Shown in pieces: positions 45,372 to 54,521 of a stretch of DNA of 60,280 nucleotides. The DNA is from Micromonospora sp. ALFpr18c (GTDB taxonomy: Bacteria; Actinomycetota; Actinomycetes; Mycobacteriales; Micromonosporaceae), in assembly GCF_008868155.1 (NCBI RefSeq), contig NZ_WBKR01000012.1, positions 1 through 60,280 on the forward strand, read 5' to 3'. Position numbers and translations under genes: made by a program. The notes under the pieces are model-generated. The model saw nothing but the letters and a program-made list of their open reading frames with translations. It ran no database searches and was not told the DNA's origin. Numbering within the stretch: position 1 is the stretch's first letter; each line of letters begins with the position of its first letter.

Positions 45372-46744
45372 CGGCGCACGACGGACCCGAGGAATTGGAA
45401 GCGCAGTTCGCGCAGTGGCGCCAGTACGTGCTTCGCCGTAGGGAGCTGCAATCGCCGGACGCCGACGAACTCGAAGATCACCTTCGTGGCTCGGTGGACG
45501 AGCTCGTCGCAGCAGGGCTGAGCCCGGACGAGGCCTTCCTGGTCGCGGTCAAGAGGATGGGCAGCCTCGACGAACTCTCCCGCGAGTTCGCCCGCGAGCA
45601 TTCGGAACGGCTATGGAAGCAACTGGTGCTGACCGGGGACGCGGACAACCCGGTCGCCGCCACGCGCTCGCGGCGGGACCTGTGGGCCATGCTCGCCTGC
45701 GCGGCGGGCGCGGTGGCGTCCGTCAAGGTGCCAGCGCTGTTCGGGCTGACCTTCGACGACGACGGCTCGTTCTACGCGCGGAACTTCACCCTGTTCGCGC
45801 TGCCCTGGCTGGCGGCGTTCCTGGCCTGGCGGCGTGGAGCCCGACGGCCGATGATCGCGACGTTGGCGGCGCTGTTCGCTCTCGGCGTCGTGGCCGCCAA
45901 CGTCTACCCGCTGGCAGACGACTCCCAGTCCATTGTCGTCACCAGCCTCCACCTTCCCATCGCCCTGTGGCTCGTGGTCGGTCTGGCCTACGTCGCCGAC
46001 GACTGGCGCTCCTCCCGTCGTCGCATGGACTTCATCCGCTTCACCGGCGAATGGTTCATCTACGTCGTCCTCATGGGGCTCGGCGGCGGCGTCCTCTCCG
46101 CGCTCCTGTTCAACACCTTCGACGCCATCGGCGTCGATGCGGAGGAGTTCATCTCGCAATGGCTCCTGCCCTGCGGCGCCGCGGCCGCGGTCGTCGTGGC
46201 CGGGTGGCTCGTCGAAGCCAAGCAGAGTGTCGTCGAGAACATCGCGCCGGTCCTCACGCGCCTGTTCACCCCGCTCTTCACGGCCGCCCTCGTCGCGTTC
46301 CTCGTGGCCGTCGTCTGGACCAGCCACGGCATCGACGTCGAGCGCGAAGCGCTGATCCTGTTCGACGTCCTGCTGGTCGTGGTGCTGGGGCTGCTGCTTT
46401 ACTCGCTCTCGGCCCGCGATCCGCTGGCCCCGCCCGGGCTGTTCGACAAACTCCAACTCGCGCTCGTGGTCAGCGCGTTGGCCATCGACGTGCTGGTCCT
46501 AATGGAGATCACCGGGCGTATCACCGACGAGTACGGCAGCACGCCCAACCGGGCGGCCGCGCTCGGCGAGAACGTCATTTTGCTCGTCAACCTCGCCTGG
46601 TCGGCGTGGCTCCTGCTGACCTTCATCCGCCGGCGTACGCCGTTCGCGTCGCTCGAACGGTGGCAGACCAGCTACCTGCCGGTGTACGCCGCGTGGGCCT
46701 GGATCGTGGTTCTCGTCTTTCCCCCACTGTTCACCTACGCCTAG
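45368..46744 (+). CDS. HAAS-domain (permease-prefix) membrane protein
   Basis: 458 residues. The N-terminal soluble domain (about 1-90; ELEDHLRGSVDELVAAGLSPDEAFLVAVKRMGS) is the HAAS/permease-prefix domain, followed by roughly ten hydrophobic helices. Coupled to padR. No transport motif is visible. Function unknown; likely signals through or with its PadR partner. Followed by a strong hairpin. Confidence 0.8.
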   Translation: MTAHDGPEELEAQFAQWRQYVLRRRELQSPDADELEDHLRGSVDELVAAGLSPDEAFLVAVKRMGSLDELSREFAREHSERLWKQLVLTGDADNPVAATRSRRDLWAMLACAAGAVASVKVPALFGLTFDDDGSFYARNFTLFALPWLAAFLAWRRGARRPMIATLAALFALGVVAANVYPLADDSQSIVVTSLHLPIALWLVVGLAYVADDWRSSRRRMDFIRFTGEWFIYVVLMGLGGGVLSALLFNTFDAIGVDAEEFISQWLLPCGAAAAVVVAGWLVEAKQSVVENIAPVLTRLFTPLFTAALVAFLVAVVWTSHGIDVEREALILFDVLLVVVLGLLLYSLSARDPLAPPGLFDKLQLALVVSALAIDVLVLMEITGRITDEYGSTPNRAAALGENVILLVNLAWSAWLLLTFIRRRTPFASLERWQTSYLPVYAAWAWIVVLVFPPLFTYA

Positions 46745-46750
46745 GCGTAG

Positions 46751-46793
46751 CGCTCCTCGGTCCACGGGTCGTCCGACCCGGGACCGGGGAGCG
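46751..46793 (+). terminator. Terminator after the padR-HAAS pair
   Basis: Extended imperfect hairpin: CGCTCC / GGAGCG, CGGTCC / GGACCG and GGGTC / GACCC nest in one stem with small bulges and a 3-4-nt loop, 6 nt after the stop codon. Confidence 0.7.
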
Positions 46794-46822
46794 CCGGCGC
46801 TGGCTGCCACATTGGGGTTCAT

Positions 46823-46883
46823 CAACCACCTGGTTGACAGTTCGTCGCACCGATGCTGAACTATCAACCAACCACTTGGTTGG
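46823..46883. promoter_or_regulatory. Two palindromic TetR operators and -35 box
   Basis: CAACCACCTGGTTG (46823-46836) and CCAACCACTTGGTTGG (46868-46883) share CAACCA-N2-TGGTTG. The first overlaps TTGACA (46834-46839), the second lies 12 nt before the tetR start. Binding by the adjacent TetR would block its own promoter. Confidence 0.65.
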
Positions 46884-46895
46884 GGATGGTGGGGG

Positions 46896-47459
46896 ATGAC
46901 TGAACAGCTCGACCGCCGACAGGCGCTGGTCCAAGCGGCATTTTCGGCGATCGCCGAGGGTGGCTTCGAAGGGTTCCGGCTGCGACCGATCGCTGCCGCG
47001 GCCGGCATCGATCACTCCACCCTGCACCACTACTTCCGCACCAAGGCCGACCTGATCGCCGCAGTGCTCGAGCACGTGACCACACAATTCGAGGCGACGA
47101 TGCACAACGACCTGGACCCCGCCGCCCGATTGCGGCAGCACCTCAGCGAGATCGCCACCGCCGTCGCGGAACGACCCGAGCTGTTCATCGTGCTCGACGA
47201 GCTCGATCTTCGCGCTCGACGTGACGAGTCCACCGGGCTCGCCATCGAGCGCGACGAACAGGGGTGGCGCGACGCACTCGCGGCGATCTTCACCGAAGGC
47301 GTCGCGCGGCACGTCTGGTCGGTGAACCTCGACGTCGCTGCCAGCGTCGAGCTGGTGATCGCCACCGTCAAAGGCATTCGCCTGCGTCCCGACAGGGCCG
47401 AGTCGGTCGTCAACCAACTGTGCGATCTCTTCGCACCAGAGGGAGCCACCCATGATTGA
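46896..47459 (+). CDS. TetR-family regulator of the FAD monooxygenase
   Basis: 187 residues. Helix-turn-helix FRLRPIAAAAGIDHSTLHHYFRTKADLIAAVLEH near 25-60. The C-terminal ligand domain has no further recognisable motif. Overlaps the downstream monooxygenase start by 8 nt, so the two are co-expressed. Two palindromes upstream are the likely operators. Effector unknown, perhaps the monooxygenase substrate. Confidence 0.93.
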   Translation: MTEQLDRRQALVQAAFSAIAEGGFEGFRLRPIAAAAGIDHSTLHHYFRTKADLIAAVLEHVTTQFEATMHNDLDPAARLRQHLSEIATAVAERPELFIVLDELDLRARRDESTGLAIERDEQGWRDALAAIFTEGVARHVWSVNLDVAASVELVIATVKGIRLRPDRAESVVNQLCDLFAPEGATHD

Positions 47460-48720
47460 CGTGCTGATCATCGGCGGTGGGATCGGCGGCCTCGCTCTCG
47501 CCCAGGGTCTGCGGAGACACGGCATCGCCGTCACCGTGTACGAGCGTGACCGGCACCGCGACGAGCGGGTGGACCGCTACCGGCTCGCCATCAACCCGGC
47601 GGGGAGCCGGTCGCTGCGTGCCTGCCTGCCCGACCGGCACTGGCAGGCGTTCACGGACACCGCGGGCCGACCCGGCGGCGGTTTCGGATTCCTGGGCACC
47701 GACCTGCGCACGCTCGTCCTCGTCGAGGACGCGGTCATGTATCCCGCCGATCCCGACCCCGCCGGGCGGGCCTACCCGGTTGACCGTCAGACGCTGCGCG
47801 GCGTTCTCCTCGACGGACTCGACGACGCCGTGCACTACGACAAGGCGTTCGAACGCTACGAGCTCACCGCTGACGGACGCCCCACCGCGCACTTCACCGA
47901 CGGAACGTCCGCCAGCGGCGACGTCCTGGTCGGCGCCGACGGGATCAATTCTCGGGTACGCGCGCAGTACCTGCCGGCGGCCACCCAGCGGGATGCCGGT
48001 GCGGTGGGCGTCGGGCTCAAGTTGCCGCTGAACGACGACACCCGAGCCTGGTTGCCCGCCCGGCTGGCGGAGGGCATGAACCTCGTCCTGACCGGTGCGC
48101 CGCACTTCCTGTTCACCTCCGTGTTCGAACGGCAGGAGCCGACGGGGGACGACTATCTGCTGTGCGCGTTCGTCGCCCGCAACGACCTGTTCGCCTCGCG
48201 CCCGGAGCGCCTCGACGGCCAACGGCTGAAGGCGTACGTCGCCGAGCTGATCACGGACTGGCACCCCGCGCTACGCCAGATGGTCGACGAGTGTCCACCG
48301 CACGAGGTGAGCGCGTTTCCGTTCCAGGCGTCCGACCGTCCCGCACCCTGGGCGCCCTCGCGGGTCACCGTGCTCGGTGACGCCGTGCACGGCATGCCAC
48401 CGGCCGGCGGTAACGGCGCCAACACCGCACTGCGCGACGCCGCCCTGCTCACCCGCCAGTTGTCTCTGGCCGACGGCGGGCACCTGCCGCTGTTGGACGC
48501 GATCGGCGACTACGAGACCGAGATGCGCGAGTACGGATTCCACGCCGTCGAACTGGCCATGAGGACCCTGCGGCAGGGCCTGACGAGCAACCCGGTGACC
48601 GTGGGTCTGACCCGTGGCTGGTTCAGCCTCTGCGGCATCGCGGCACCGCTGCGCCGGATGACCTTCGGCGCGAGCTGGGCCGAGATCAGTGCTCCCCGCC
48701 GGTGGGAGCGCTCCGCCTGA
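47452..48720 (+). CDS. FAD-dependent monooxygenase (PHBH/TetX-like)
   Basis: 422 residues. FAD-binding GGGIGG at the N-terminus, the DG motif VLVGADGINSRVR, and the second FAD motif VLGDAVHGMPPAGGNGANTAL. Class A flavoprotein hydroxylase using NAD(P)H and oxygen on an aromatic or polycyclic substrate; TetX-like drug-modifying activity is one possibility given the local TetR. GAGGGAG precedes the ATG. Confidence 0.92.
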   Translation: MIDVLIIGGGIGGLALAQGLRRHGIAVTVYERDRHRDERVDRYRLAINPAGSRSLRACLPDRHWQAFTDTAGRPGGGFGFLGTDLRTLVLVEDAVMYPADPDPAGRAYPVDRQTLRGVLLDGLDDAVHYDKAFERYELTADGRPTAHFTDGTSASGDVLVGADGINSRVRAQYLPAATQRDAGAVGVGLKLPLNDDTRAWLPARLAEGMNLVLTGAPHFLFTSVFERQEPTGDDYLLCAFVARNDLFASRPERLDGQRLKAYVAELITDWHPALRQMVDECPPHEVSAFPFQASDRPAPWAPSRVTVLGDAVHGMPPAGGNGANTALRDAALLTRQLSLADGGHLPLLDAIGDYETEMREYGFHAVELAMRTLRQGLTSNPVTVGLTRGWFSLCGIAAPLRRMTFGASWAEISAPRRWERSA

Positions 48721-48732
48721 CGAGCGCTTGCC

Positions 48733-49590
48733 TCACTTGCCGGTGACGATGCCGGGGTTGATGCAGAGCCCCGGGTTGGCCCCGTTCTTCTCGGCGATCT
48801 CCAGGCAGCGGGTCACCTTGTCGACCTTCGCGTTGGTCTCGGTGATCTGCTTGGAGATCTCGGCGTTCTTGCGGTCCTGCTCCAGGTTGCGGGTCTGCGC
48901 CAGCTTGTCCTGGAACGCCTTGATGTTGCCCTCGGTCTTGTCGTCGTGGTTCACGCGGGTGATGGTCACCGAGAGGATGTCGACGTCGGTGGCGAGCCGG
49001 GTCTCCGCGCTGGTCTTGATGTTGGCGGCGAACGGTTTCAGGTCGACGTTGAGATCGCCGGTCTGCGCGTCGATCTTCTCCAGGGGGTTGTACGCGGCGA
49101 AGGCGTCGTTGACCGCGCTGTCCAGTTGCACGCCCACCCGCTGGCCCCGGAAGCTGTCGAAGTCTCCCTTGTAGTCCATGAACTGCTTCGGCGCGTTCTC
49201 CGGCTTGACCTGCCACTCGATGAGCACCTCGACGCACGCGTCGGCGAGCGTGCCGGTGCGTACCCGTACGCAGGTGTCGCCACCGATGTGGTCGTACTTC
49301 TGTCGGCCCGCGTCCCACTCGCCGACCTTCTGCCAGGGGGCCACCCACTTCAGGCCCGAGCCGGTCACCTCGCCGGTGGGCTTGCCGAAGCTGGTCACGA
49401 TGCCCACCGAGCGGATCGGTACGGAGTGGGCGCTGGAGGTGACACCGACCAGCAGCGTGAGGGCGAGGAAGCCGAGCGCCGCGAGGGCGCCGATCCGCTT
49501 CAGGGACCGCGCGGGGGCGACGAGTGCGAGGACGGCGCAGACGACCAGGGCGACGGCGAAGACGATCGCCATGGTGAAGCCGACGGGCAT
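48733..49590 (-). CDS. SPFH/Band 7-type membrane protein
   Basis: 285 residues from ATG 49590. Two hydrophobic helices at about 7-25 and 33-50, then an SPFH-like domain (VPIRSVGIVTSFGKPTG ... GLKWVAPWQKV) and a charged helical segment near 225-255 (IKAFQDKLAQTRNLEQDRKNAEI), as in prohibitin/stomatin-type scaffolds. The longer open frame upstream is not supported. Function unknown; likely a membrane scaffold. Confidence 0.83.
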   Translation of the reverse strand: MPVGFTMAIVFAVALVVCAVLALVAPARSLKRIGALAALGFLALTLLVGVTSSAHSVPIRSVGIVTSFGKPTGEVTGSGLKWVAPWQKVGEWDAGRQKYDHIGGDTCVRVRTGTLADACVEVLIEWQVKPENAPKQFMDYKGDFDSFRGQRVGVQLDSAVNDAFAAYNPLEKIDAQTGDLNVDLKPFAANIKTSAETRLATDVDILSVTITRVNHDDKTEGNIKAFQDKLAQTRNLEQDRKNAEISKQITETNAKVDKVTRCLEIAEKNGANPGLCINPGIVTGK

Positions 49591-49761
49591 GGGTTGGGGG
49601 CCTTTCCTCGGGCTGTCTGGATCATCAAGGTAGAGCGTCCGGTCAAGTCCGCGCCGGCGACAGGTGGTGGCCGCACACGTCTTTACCGGGCTGAATATGG
49701 ATCGCATCGACATGGCTCGACTCGCGCGACCGGCCGTAGGTTTCCTCCACGCGACGGGCAT

Positions 49762-49775
49762 GTGACCACGGTCAC
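49762..49775. promoter_or_regulatory. Palindrome upstream of the liv operon
   Basis: GTGACCACGGTCAC has perfect 6-nt arms around a 2-nt centre, 40 nt before livG. A related half-site GTGACC recurs near 49792. Candidate regulator site; the regulator is not in this neighbourhood. Confidence 0.35.
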
Positions 49776-49814
49776 CGGATCGACCGTCGCCGTGACCGTG
49801 CGGAGGATGAGGCG

Positions 49815-50576
49815 ATGGCCGGGCAAGCGCTCCTGTCGGCCCGCGGGCTGACCCGGGACTTCCAGGGCTTCCGGGCGGTCGACGACGTCGACCTCGACGT
49901 CGCGCCGGACAGCGTGCACGCGCTGGTCGGCCCCAACGGTGCCGGCAAGACCACCCTGTTCAACCTGCTCACCGGGTTCCTCGCACCCAGCGGCGGGCGG
50001 ATCGAACTGGCCGGGCGGGACGTCACCGGGCTGCCCCCGGAGCAGGTGGCACGGCTCGGCGTGGCCCGCTCGTTCCAAATCACCAGCCTCTTCCCGCAAC
50101 TGTCCGCACGGGAACACGTGGCGCTGGCGTTGCAGTCGCCGAGCGGGCTGGGCTGGCGGTTCTGGCGCTCGGCGAAGCTGATGGGCCGCTACACCGAGCG
50201 GGCCGACGAGCTGCTGGCCATGGTGGGGCTGGCCGACCTGGCGGAGGCCCCCTCCGCAGCCCTCGCGTACGGCCGCAAGCGGGCCCTGGAGCTGGCCGTC
50301 GCGTTGGCGTTGGACCCGAAGGTGCTGCTGCTCGACGAGCCGACCGCCGGCATGGGGCTGGAGGACGTCGACCGCACCGTCGAGCTGATCAGCCGCGTCC
50401 GCGAGGGCCGGACCGTGGTGATGGTGGAGCACAACATGAGCGTGGTCGGCCGTCTCGCCGACACCGTCACCGTGCTGCAGGCCGGCAGGGTCCTCGTCGA
50501 GGGCCCGTACGAGCAGGTTCGCGCCGACGAGCGTGTGATCACCGCCTACCTGGGAGCCGCCGATGCTGCGCATTGA
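49815..50576 (+). CDS. livG: Branched-chain amino-acid-type ABC ATPase
   Basis: 253 residues. Walker A GPNGAGKTT, Walker B VLLLDEPTAGMG, H-loop VEHNMSVV. The LivG-specific insert after the Q-loop and the signature region (ALAYGRKRALELA) are present. First gene of a five-gene uptake operon; overlaps livF by 14 nt. GGAGG about 8-10 nt before ATG 49815. Confidence 0.93.
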   Translation: MAGQALLSARGLTRDFQGFRAVDDVDLDVAPDSVHALVGPNGAGKTTLFNLLTGFLAPSGGRIELAGRDVTGLPPEQVARLGVARSFQITSLFPQLSAREHVALALQSPSGLGWRFWRSAKLMGRYTERADELLAMVGLADLAEAPSAALAYGRKRALELAVALALDPKVLLLDEPTAGMGLEDVDRTVELISRVREGRTVVMVEHNMSVVGRLADTVTVLQAGRVLVEGPYEQVRADERVITAYLGAADAAH

Positions 50577-51255
50577 GAATCTGTCCGCCTTCTACGGTGA
50601 GGCGCAGGTGCTGCGGGACGTCAGCCTCCAGGTGTCCGCCGGCGAGGTGGTCACCCTGGTCGGGCGCAACGGCGCCGGCAAGTCCACCCTGCTGCGCTGC
50701 GTGATGGGGCTGCATCCCGGTCAGCGCGGCACGGTGGAGTTGGACGGGCGCGACATCGGCAGGTTGCCGGCCCACAAACGGGCCCGCCTCGGGTTGGGTT
50801 GGGTGCCCGACGACCGGGGCAGCTACGCCACGCTGACCGTCACCGAGAACCTCACGCTGCCGCCGACCGTCGGCCCGGACCCGTGGTCGCTGCAGCGGGT
50901 GTACGACGCGTTCCCGGCCCTCTACACCCGGCGGGACTCGGCGGCCACCATGCTCTCCGGCGGCGAGCAGCAGATGCTCGCGCTGGCCCGGGTGCTGCGG
51001 ATGGGCGCCCGGCTGCTGCTCTGCGACGAGCCCACCGAGGGGCTGTCGCCACTGCTGGTGCAGCAGGTCGGCGACCTGCTGCGCGAGGCCAAGCAGCACG
51101 GGGTGACCGTGCTGCTGGTCGAACAGAACCTGCACTTCGCCACCGGTGTCGCCGACCGGCACTACCTGCTGGCCGAGGGACGTGTCGCCGAGGCGATGGA
51201 CAACTCCGAGGTGCGCTCGCGTGAGCGCGAACTGCTCGCGTACCTCGGGATCTGA
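50563..51255 (+). CDS. livF: Branched-chain amino-acid-type ABC ATPase
   Basis: 230 residues. Walker A GRNGAGKST, signature LSGGEQQM, Walker B LLLCDEPTEGLSP, H-loop VEQNLHF. The short LivF form without the LivG insert. Heterodimerises with LivG. Starts inside the end of livG. Confidence 0.93.
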   Translation: MLRIENLSAFYGEAQVLRDVSLQVSAGEVVTLVGRNGAGKSTLLRCVMGLHPGQRGTVELDGRDIGRLPAHKRARLGLGWVPDDRGSYATLTVTENLTLPPTVGPDPWSLQRVYDAFPALYTRRDSAATMLSGGEQQMLALARVLRMGARLLLCDEPTEGLSPLLVQQVGDLLREAKQHGVTVLLVEQNLHFATGVADRHYLLAEGRVAEAMDNSEVRSRERELLAYLGI

Positions 51256-51306
51256 TTTCTCTCAACGACGATCCGCGCGACGACGCGTGGGATGGATGGA
51301 GTGGGC

Positions 51307-52557
51307 ATGCGCAGGACGGTGGGTGTGGCCGCGGCGTCGGCCGCGGTGGTGCTGGTCGCCGGTTGCGGCGGCGGTGGCCCCCAGTCGGGCGGCGAGGGGA
51401 AACTGACCGGCGACAAGATCGTGCTGGGCGTGCTCAACGACCAGTCCGGGGCGTACTCGGAGTTGTCCGGTAAGAACTCGGTGACGGCGGTGGAGATGGC
51501 CATCGCCGACTTCACCGCGAAGTACGGCGACAAGGCGGTGACCAAGGACATCACCGTGGAGACCGCCGACCACCAGAACAAGCCGGACGTGGCGAACTCC
51601 AAGGCCCAGGAGATGTACGACCGTAAGGGCGTCGACCTGATCCTCGACGTGCCCACCTCGTCGGCGGCGCTGAAGGTCGCCGACGTGGCGAAGGAGAAGA
51701 AGAAGCTCTACTTCAACATCGGCGCGGCGACCACCGACCTGACCGGCAAGAGCTGCAACAGGTACACCTTCCACTACGCGTACGACACGTACATGCTGGC
51801 CAACGGCACGGGGAAGACCACCACCGAGCAGATCGGCAAGAACTGGTACATCCTGTACCCGAACTACGCCTTCGGTCAGGACATGGAGAAGAGCTTCTCC
51901 ACCGCGATCACGGCGGCCGGCGGCAAGGTCGTCGGCAAGGACGGCGCGCCGTTCCCGAACACCAGCGGCGACTTCTCCACCTTCCTGCTCAAGGCGCCGA
52001 CGCTGAACCCGAAGCCGGACGTGCTGGGCACCATGCAGGCCGGCGCGGAACTGGTCAACGTGGTCAAGCAGTACAACGAGTTCAAGCTGCGCGACAAGGG
52101 CGTCGGCCTGGCGGTGGGGCTGATGTTTCTCACCGACATTCACTCGCTCACCCCGGCGGCGCTGGCCGGCACCACGTACACCGACGCCTGGTACTGGAAC
52201 TTCGACGCGAAGAACCGGGAGTTCGCCGACCGGTTCCAGCAGAAGGCCGGCACCCGGCCGACGTTCGCGCACGCGGCCAACTACTCGGCGGCGTTGCAGT
52301 ACCTGGAGGCGGTGCAGGCCGCCGGCACCGACGACGCGGACGCCGTGGTCAAGGGCCTGGAGGGCAAGACGGTCGAGGACGTCTTCCTGCGCAATGGCAC
52401 GATCCGCGCAGCGGACCACCGGGTGGTGCACGACGCGTACCTGGCCCAGGTGAAGCCGCAGTCCGAGGTCACCGAGCCGTGGGACTACGTGAAGGTGCTC
52501 AAGACCATCCCCGCCGCGGAGGCGTTCCGCGCGCCGTCCGCGGACTGCAAGCTATGA
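51307..52557 (+). CDS. ABC substrate-binding lipoprotein (branched-chain amino acid/urea type)
   Basis: 416 residues. Signal peptide MRRTVGVAAASAAVVLVAGC with the lipid-anchored C20; mature domain is a periplasmic-binding type I fold (LGVLNDQSGAYSELSGKNSV, DHQNKPDVANSKAQEM). ATG 51307 is favoured over ATG 51292 because it gives a compact Arg-Arg n-region and GGAG lies 6 nt upstream. The ligand may be a branched-chain amino acid, amide or other small polar compound; this cannot be decided here. Overlaps livH as ATGA. Confidence 0.93.
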   Translation: MRRTVGVAAASAAVVLVAGCGGGGPQSGGEGKLTGDKIVLGVLNDQSGAYSELSGKNSVTAVEMAIADFTAKYGDKAVTKDITVETADHQNKPDVANSKAQEMYDRKGVDLILDVPTSSAALKVADVAKEKKKLYFNIGAATTDLTGKSCNRYTFHYAYDTYMLANGTGKTTTEQIGKNWYILYPNYAFGQDMEKSFSTAITAAGGKVVGKDGAPFPNTSGDFSTFLLKAPTLNPKPDVLGTMQAGAELVNVVKQYNEFKLRDKGVGLAVGLMFLTDIHSLTPAALAGTTYTDAWYWNFDAKNREFADRFQQKAGTRPTFAHAANYSAALQYLEAVQAAGTDDADAVVKGLEGKTVEDVFLRNGTIRAADHRVVHDAYLAQVKPQSEVTEPWDYVKVLKTIPAAEAFRAPSADCKL

Positions 52558-53435
52558 GTGGTTTCGCGCAGAACACGTTCAACGGGCTGGTGAGCGGGGC
52601 GTTCTACGCCCTGCTCGCCCTCGGGCTCGCGGTCATCTTCGGCATGCTGCGGGTGGTCAACTTCGCGCACGGCGCGTTCTACATGCTTGGCGCCTTCGGG
52701 GCGTACGTGCTGCTCACCGAGGCGGGTGTGCCGTTCTGGGCGGCCCTGGTGATCATGCCGGTGGGGCTGGGTCTGCTCGGCATGGCGCTCGAACGGGCCG
52801 TGATCCACCGGCTGACCAAGCTGGATCCGCTCTACAACTTCCTGCTCACCTTCGGCCTGACGCTGATCCTGCAGGACCTCGTGAAGCTGCGCTACGGCGT
52901 GCAGTCCAGCCCGTACGCCACCCCGTCGGGCTTGAGTGGGACGGTGAACTTCGGGTTGTTCGACTTCCCGACCTACCGGGTGTTCATCCTCGGCTTCGCG
53001 GTGCTGCTCTGCGTCGCGGTGTGGTGGGTGCTCACCCGCACCCGGATCGGCATGGTGGTCCGCGCGTCCACCGAGCGGCCGGATCTGACCCGCGCGTTCG
53101 GCATCGACGTCGGGCGCTGGGTCACCCCGGTCTTCGGCTTCGGCATCGGGCTGGCCGGCCTGGCCGGGGTGCTGGCCGCGCCGATGCGCGCGGTCAACCC
53201 GCTGATGGGCGCCGACCTGATCATCGTGGTCTTCGCGGTGGTGGTGATCGGTGGGCTGGGCTCGATCTTCGGTTCGGTCGCCGCCGGCTTCGGCATCGGC
53301 CTGGTGCAGGCGTGGGGCGAGGCGTACCTGTCGCACTTCCCGATCGTGTCGCAGACGATCGTCTTCATCGTGATGGCCGGTGTGCTGCTCTGGCGTCCGG
53401 CCGGGCTGTTCGGCCGGGAGGAGGCGCCGGCATGA
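52554..53435 (+). CDS. livH: Branched-chain amino-acid-type ABC permease 1
   Basis: 293 residues, about eight transmembrane helices. LivH signature: NFAHGAFYMLGAFGAYV near the start and the cytosolic EAA-type loop around ASTERPDLTRAFGIDVGR. Starts at ATG 52554 within the previous stop and couples to livM by ATGA. Confidence 0.94.
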   Translation: MSGFAQNTFNGLVSGAFYALLALGLAVIFGMLRVVNFAHGAFYMLGAFGAYVLLTEAGVPFWAALVIMPVGLGLLGMALERAVIHRLTKLDPLYNFLLTFGLTLILQDLVKLRYGVQSSPYATPSGLSGTVNFGLFDFPTYRVFILGFAVLLCVAVWWVLTRTRIGMVVRASTERPDLTRAFGIDVGRWVTPVFGFGIGLAGLAGVLAAPMRAVNPLMGADLIIVVFAVVVIGGLGSIFGSVAAGFGIGLVQAWGEAYLSHFPIVSQTIVFIVMAGVLLWRPAGLFGREEAPA

Positions 53436-54445
53436 CCAGTACCGTGGACACGCCCGCCGACGCGTCCCGCCCGGCCCCGCCGTCCGGGCTGGTCGCCGTC
53501 GCCCGCGCCCCCGGCTGGGTGCGCTACGCGCTGCTCGCCGTCGGGCTGGCCGTCGCGGCGTGGCTGCCCAACGGCCTCTACCCGGCGGTGGCGGTGGACA
53601 TCCTCTGCTGGGCGTTGTTCGCCGTGGCGGTGGACCTGCTGCTGGGCTTCACCGGGTTGATGTCGTTCGGGCACGCCGCGTTCTGGGGCACCTCGGCGTA
53701 CGTCACCGGGTTGGTGGCCATCCACGCCGGCCTGCCGTTCCCGCTCGCCGTGCTGGCCGGGGCGCTCGCCGCGGCCGTCCTCGCCGTGCCGATCGGGTAC
53801 CTGGCGGTCAAGCGGACCGGCATCTACTTCGCGATGGTGACCCTGGCCTTCGCGCAGATGGTCTACTACGTCGCCAACGAGTGGCGGTCGGTCACGCAGG
53901 GCGAGAACGGGCTGCAGGGCGTGCCCCGCGAGTTCTTCGGCGCCGATCTCACCGACGACTACTACTTCTACTACGCGATCCTGCCGATCGTGCTGCTCGG
54001 GCTGGCCGCGGCCTGGCGGATCGTGCACTCGCCGTTCGGCCGGGTGCTGGTCGGCATCCGGGACAACCCGGCCCGGGCCCGGGCACTGGGCTATCCGGTG
54101 CACCGCTACAAGCTGACCGCGTTCGTCCTCTCCGGTTTCATCGCCGGCCTCGGCGGTGGGCTGTTCGCGGTCGGCCACCGCTTCGTCTCGCTGGACGTGC
54201 TGCACTGGACCACCTCCGGCAAGGCCGTCATCGTGGTGGTGCTCGGTGGGATCGGCACCCTCTGGGGCGGGGTGCTCGGCGCCGCCATCGTCGTGCGCCT
54301 GGAGGACTGGTTGTCGTTCTCCGGGTTCGAGGCGATCGGCCTGGTCACCGGCGGCATCTTCGTCCTCGTGGTGGTGCTGTTCCGGCGCGGCATCTGGGGC
54401 AGCGCCGCCACGCTGGCGCAGCGGCTGGCGGCCCGCCGCTGGTAA
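53432..54445 (+). CDS. livM: Branched-chain amino-acid-type ABC permease 2
   Basis: 337 residues, LivM type. SFGHAAFWGTSAYV, the YFAMVTLAFAQMVYYV helix and the EAA-like loop RDNPARARALGYPVHRYK are present. The N-terminal 30 residues are Pro/Ala-rich and cytosolic. Last gene of the operon; a 13-bp hairpin follows 39 nt later. Confidence 0.93.
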   Translation: MTSTVDTPADASRPAPPSGLVAVARAPGWVRYALLAVGLAVAAWLPNGLYPAVAVDILCWALFAVAVDLLLGFTGLMSFGHAAFWGTSAYVTGLVAIHAGLPFPLAVLAGALAAAVLAVPIGYLAVKRTGIYFAMVTLAFAQMVYYVANEWRSVTQGENGLQGVPREFFGADLTDDYYFYYAILPIVLLGLAAAWRIVHSPFGRVLVGIRDNPARARALGYPVHRYKLTAFVLSGFIAGLGGGLFAVGHRFVSLDVLHWTTSGKAVIVVVLGGIGTLWGGVLGAAIVVRLEDWLSFSGFEAIGLVTGGIFVLVVVLFRRGIWGSAATLAQRLAARRW

Positions 54446-54484
54446 ATCCGGCGCGGGCGCATCCGCCGCGCGCCGTCGGAGCGA

Positions 54485-54515
54485 ACCCCCGGGTAGAGAC
54501 CGTCTACCCGGGGGT
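54485..54515. terminator. Perfect 13-bp inverted repeat after livM
   Basis: ACCCCCGGGTAGA and TCTACCCGGGGGT flank the 5-nt loop GACCG. It most likely terminates the liv operon, but it ends only 6 nt before the GTG start of the next gene, so it could also regulate that gene. Confidence 0.65.
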
Positions 54516-54521
54516 ACGTCT

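Noticed and set aside
54446..54521. Cobalamin riboswitch before the B12-type protein
   Set aside because: Only 76 nt with a single hairpin and no B12-box-like sequence; far too short for a cobalamin riboswitch.
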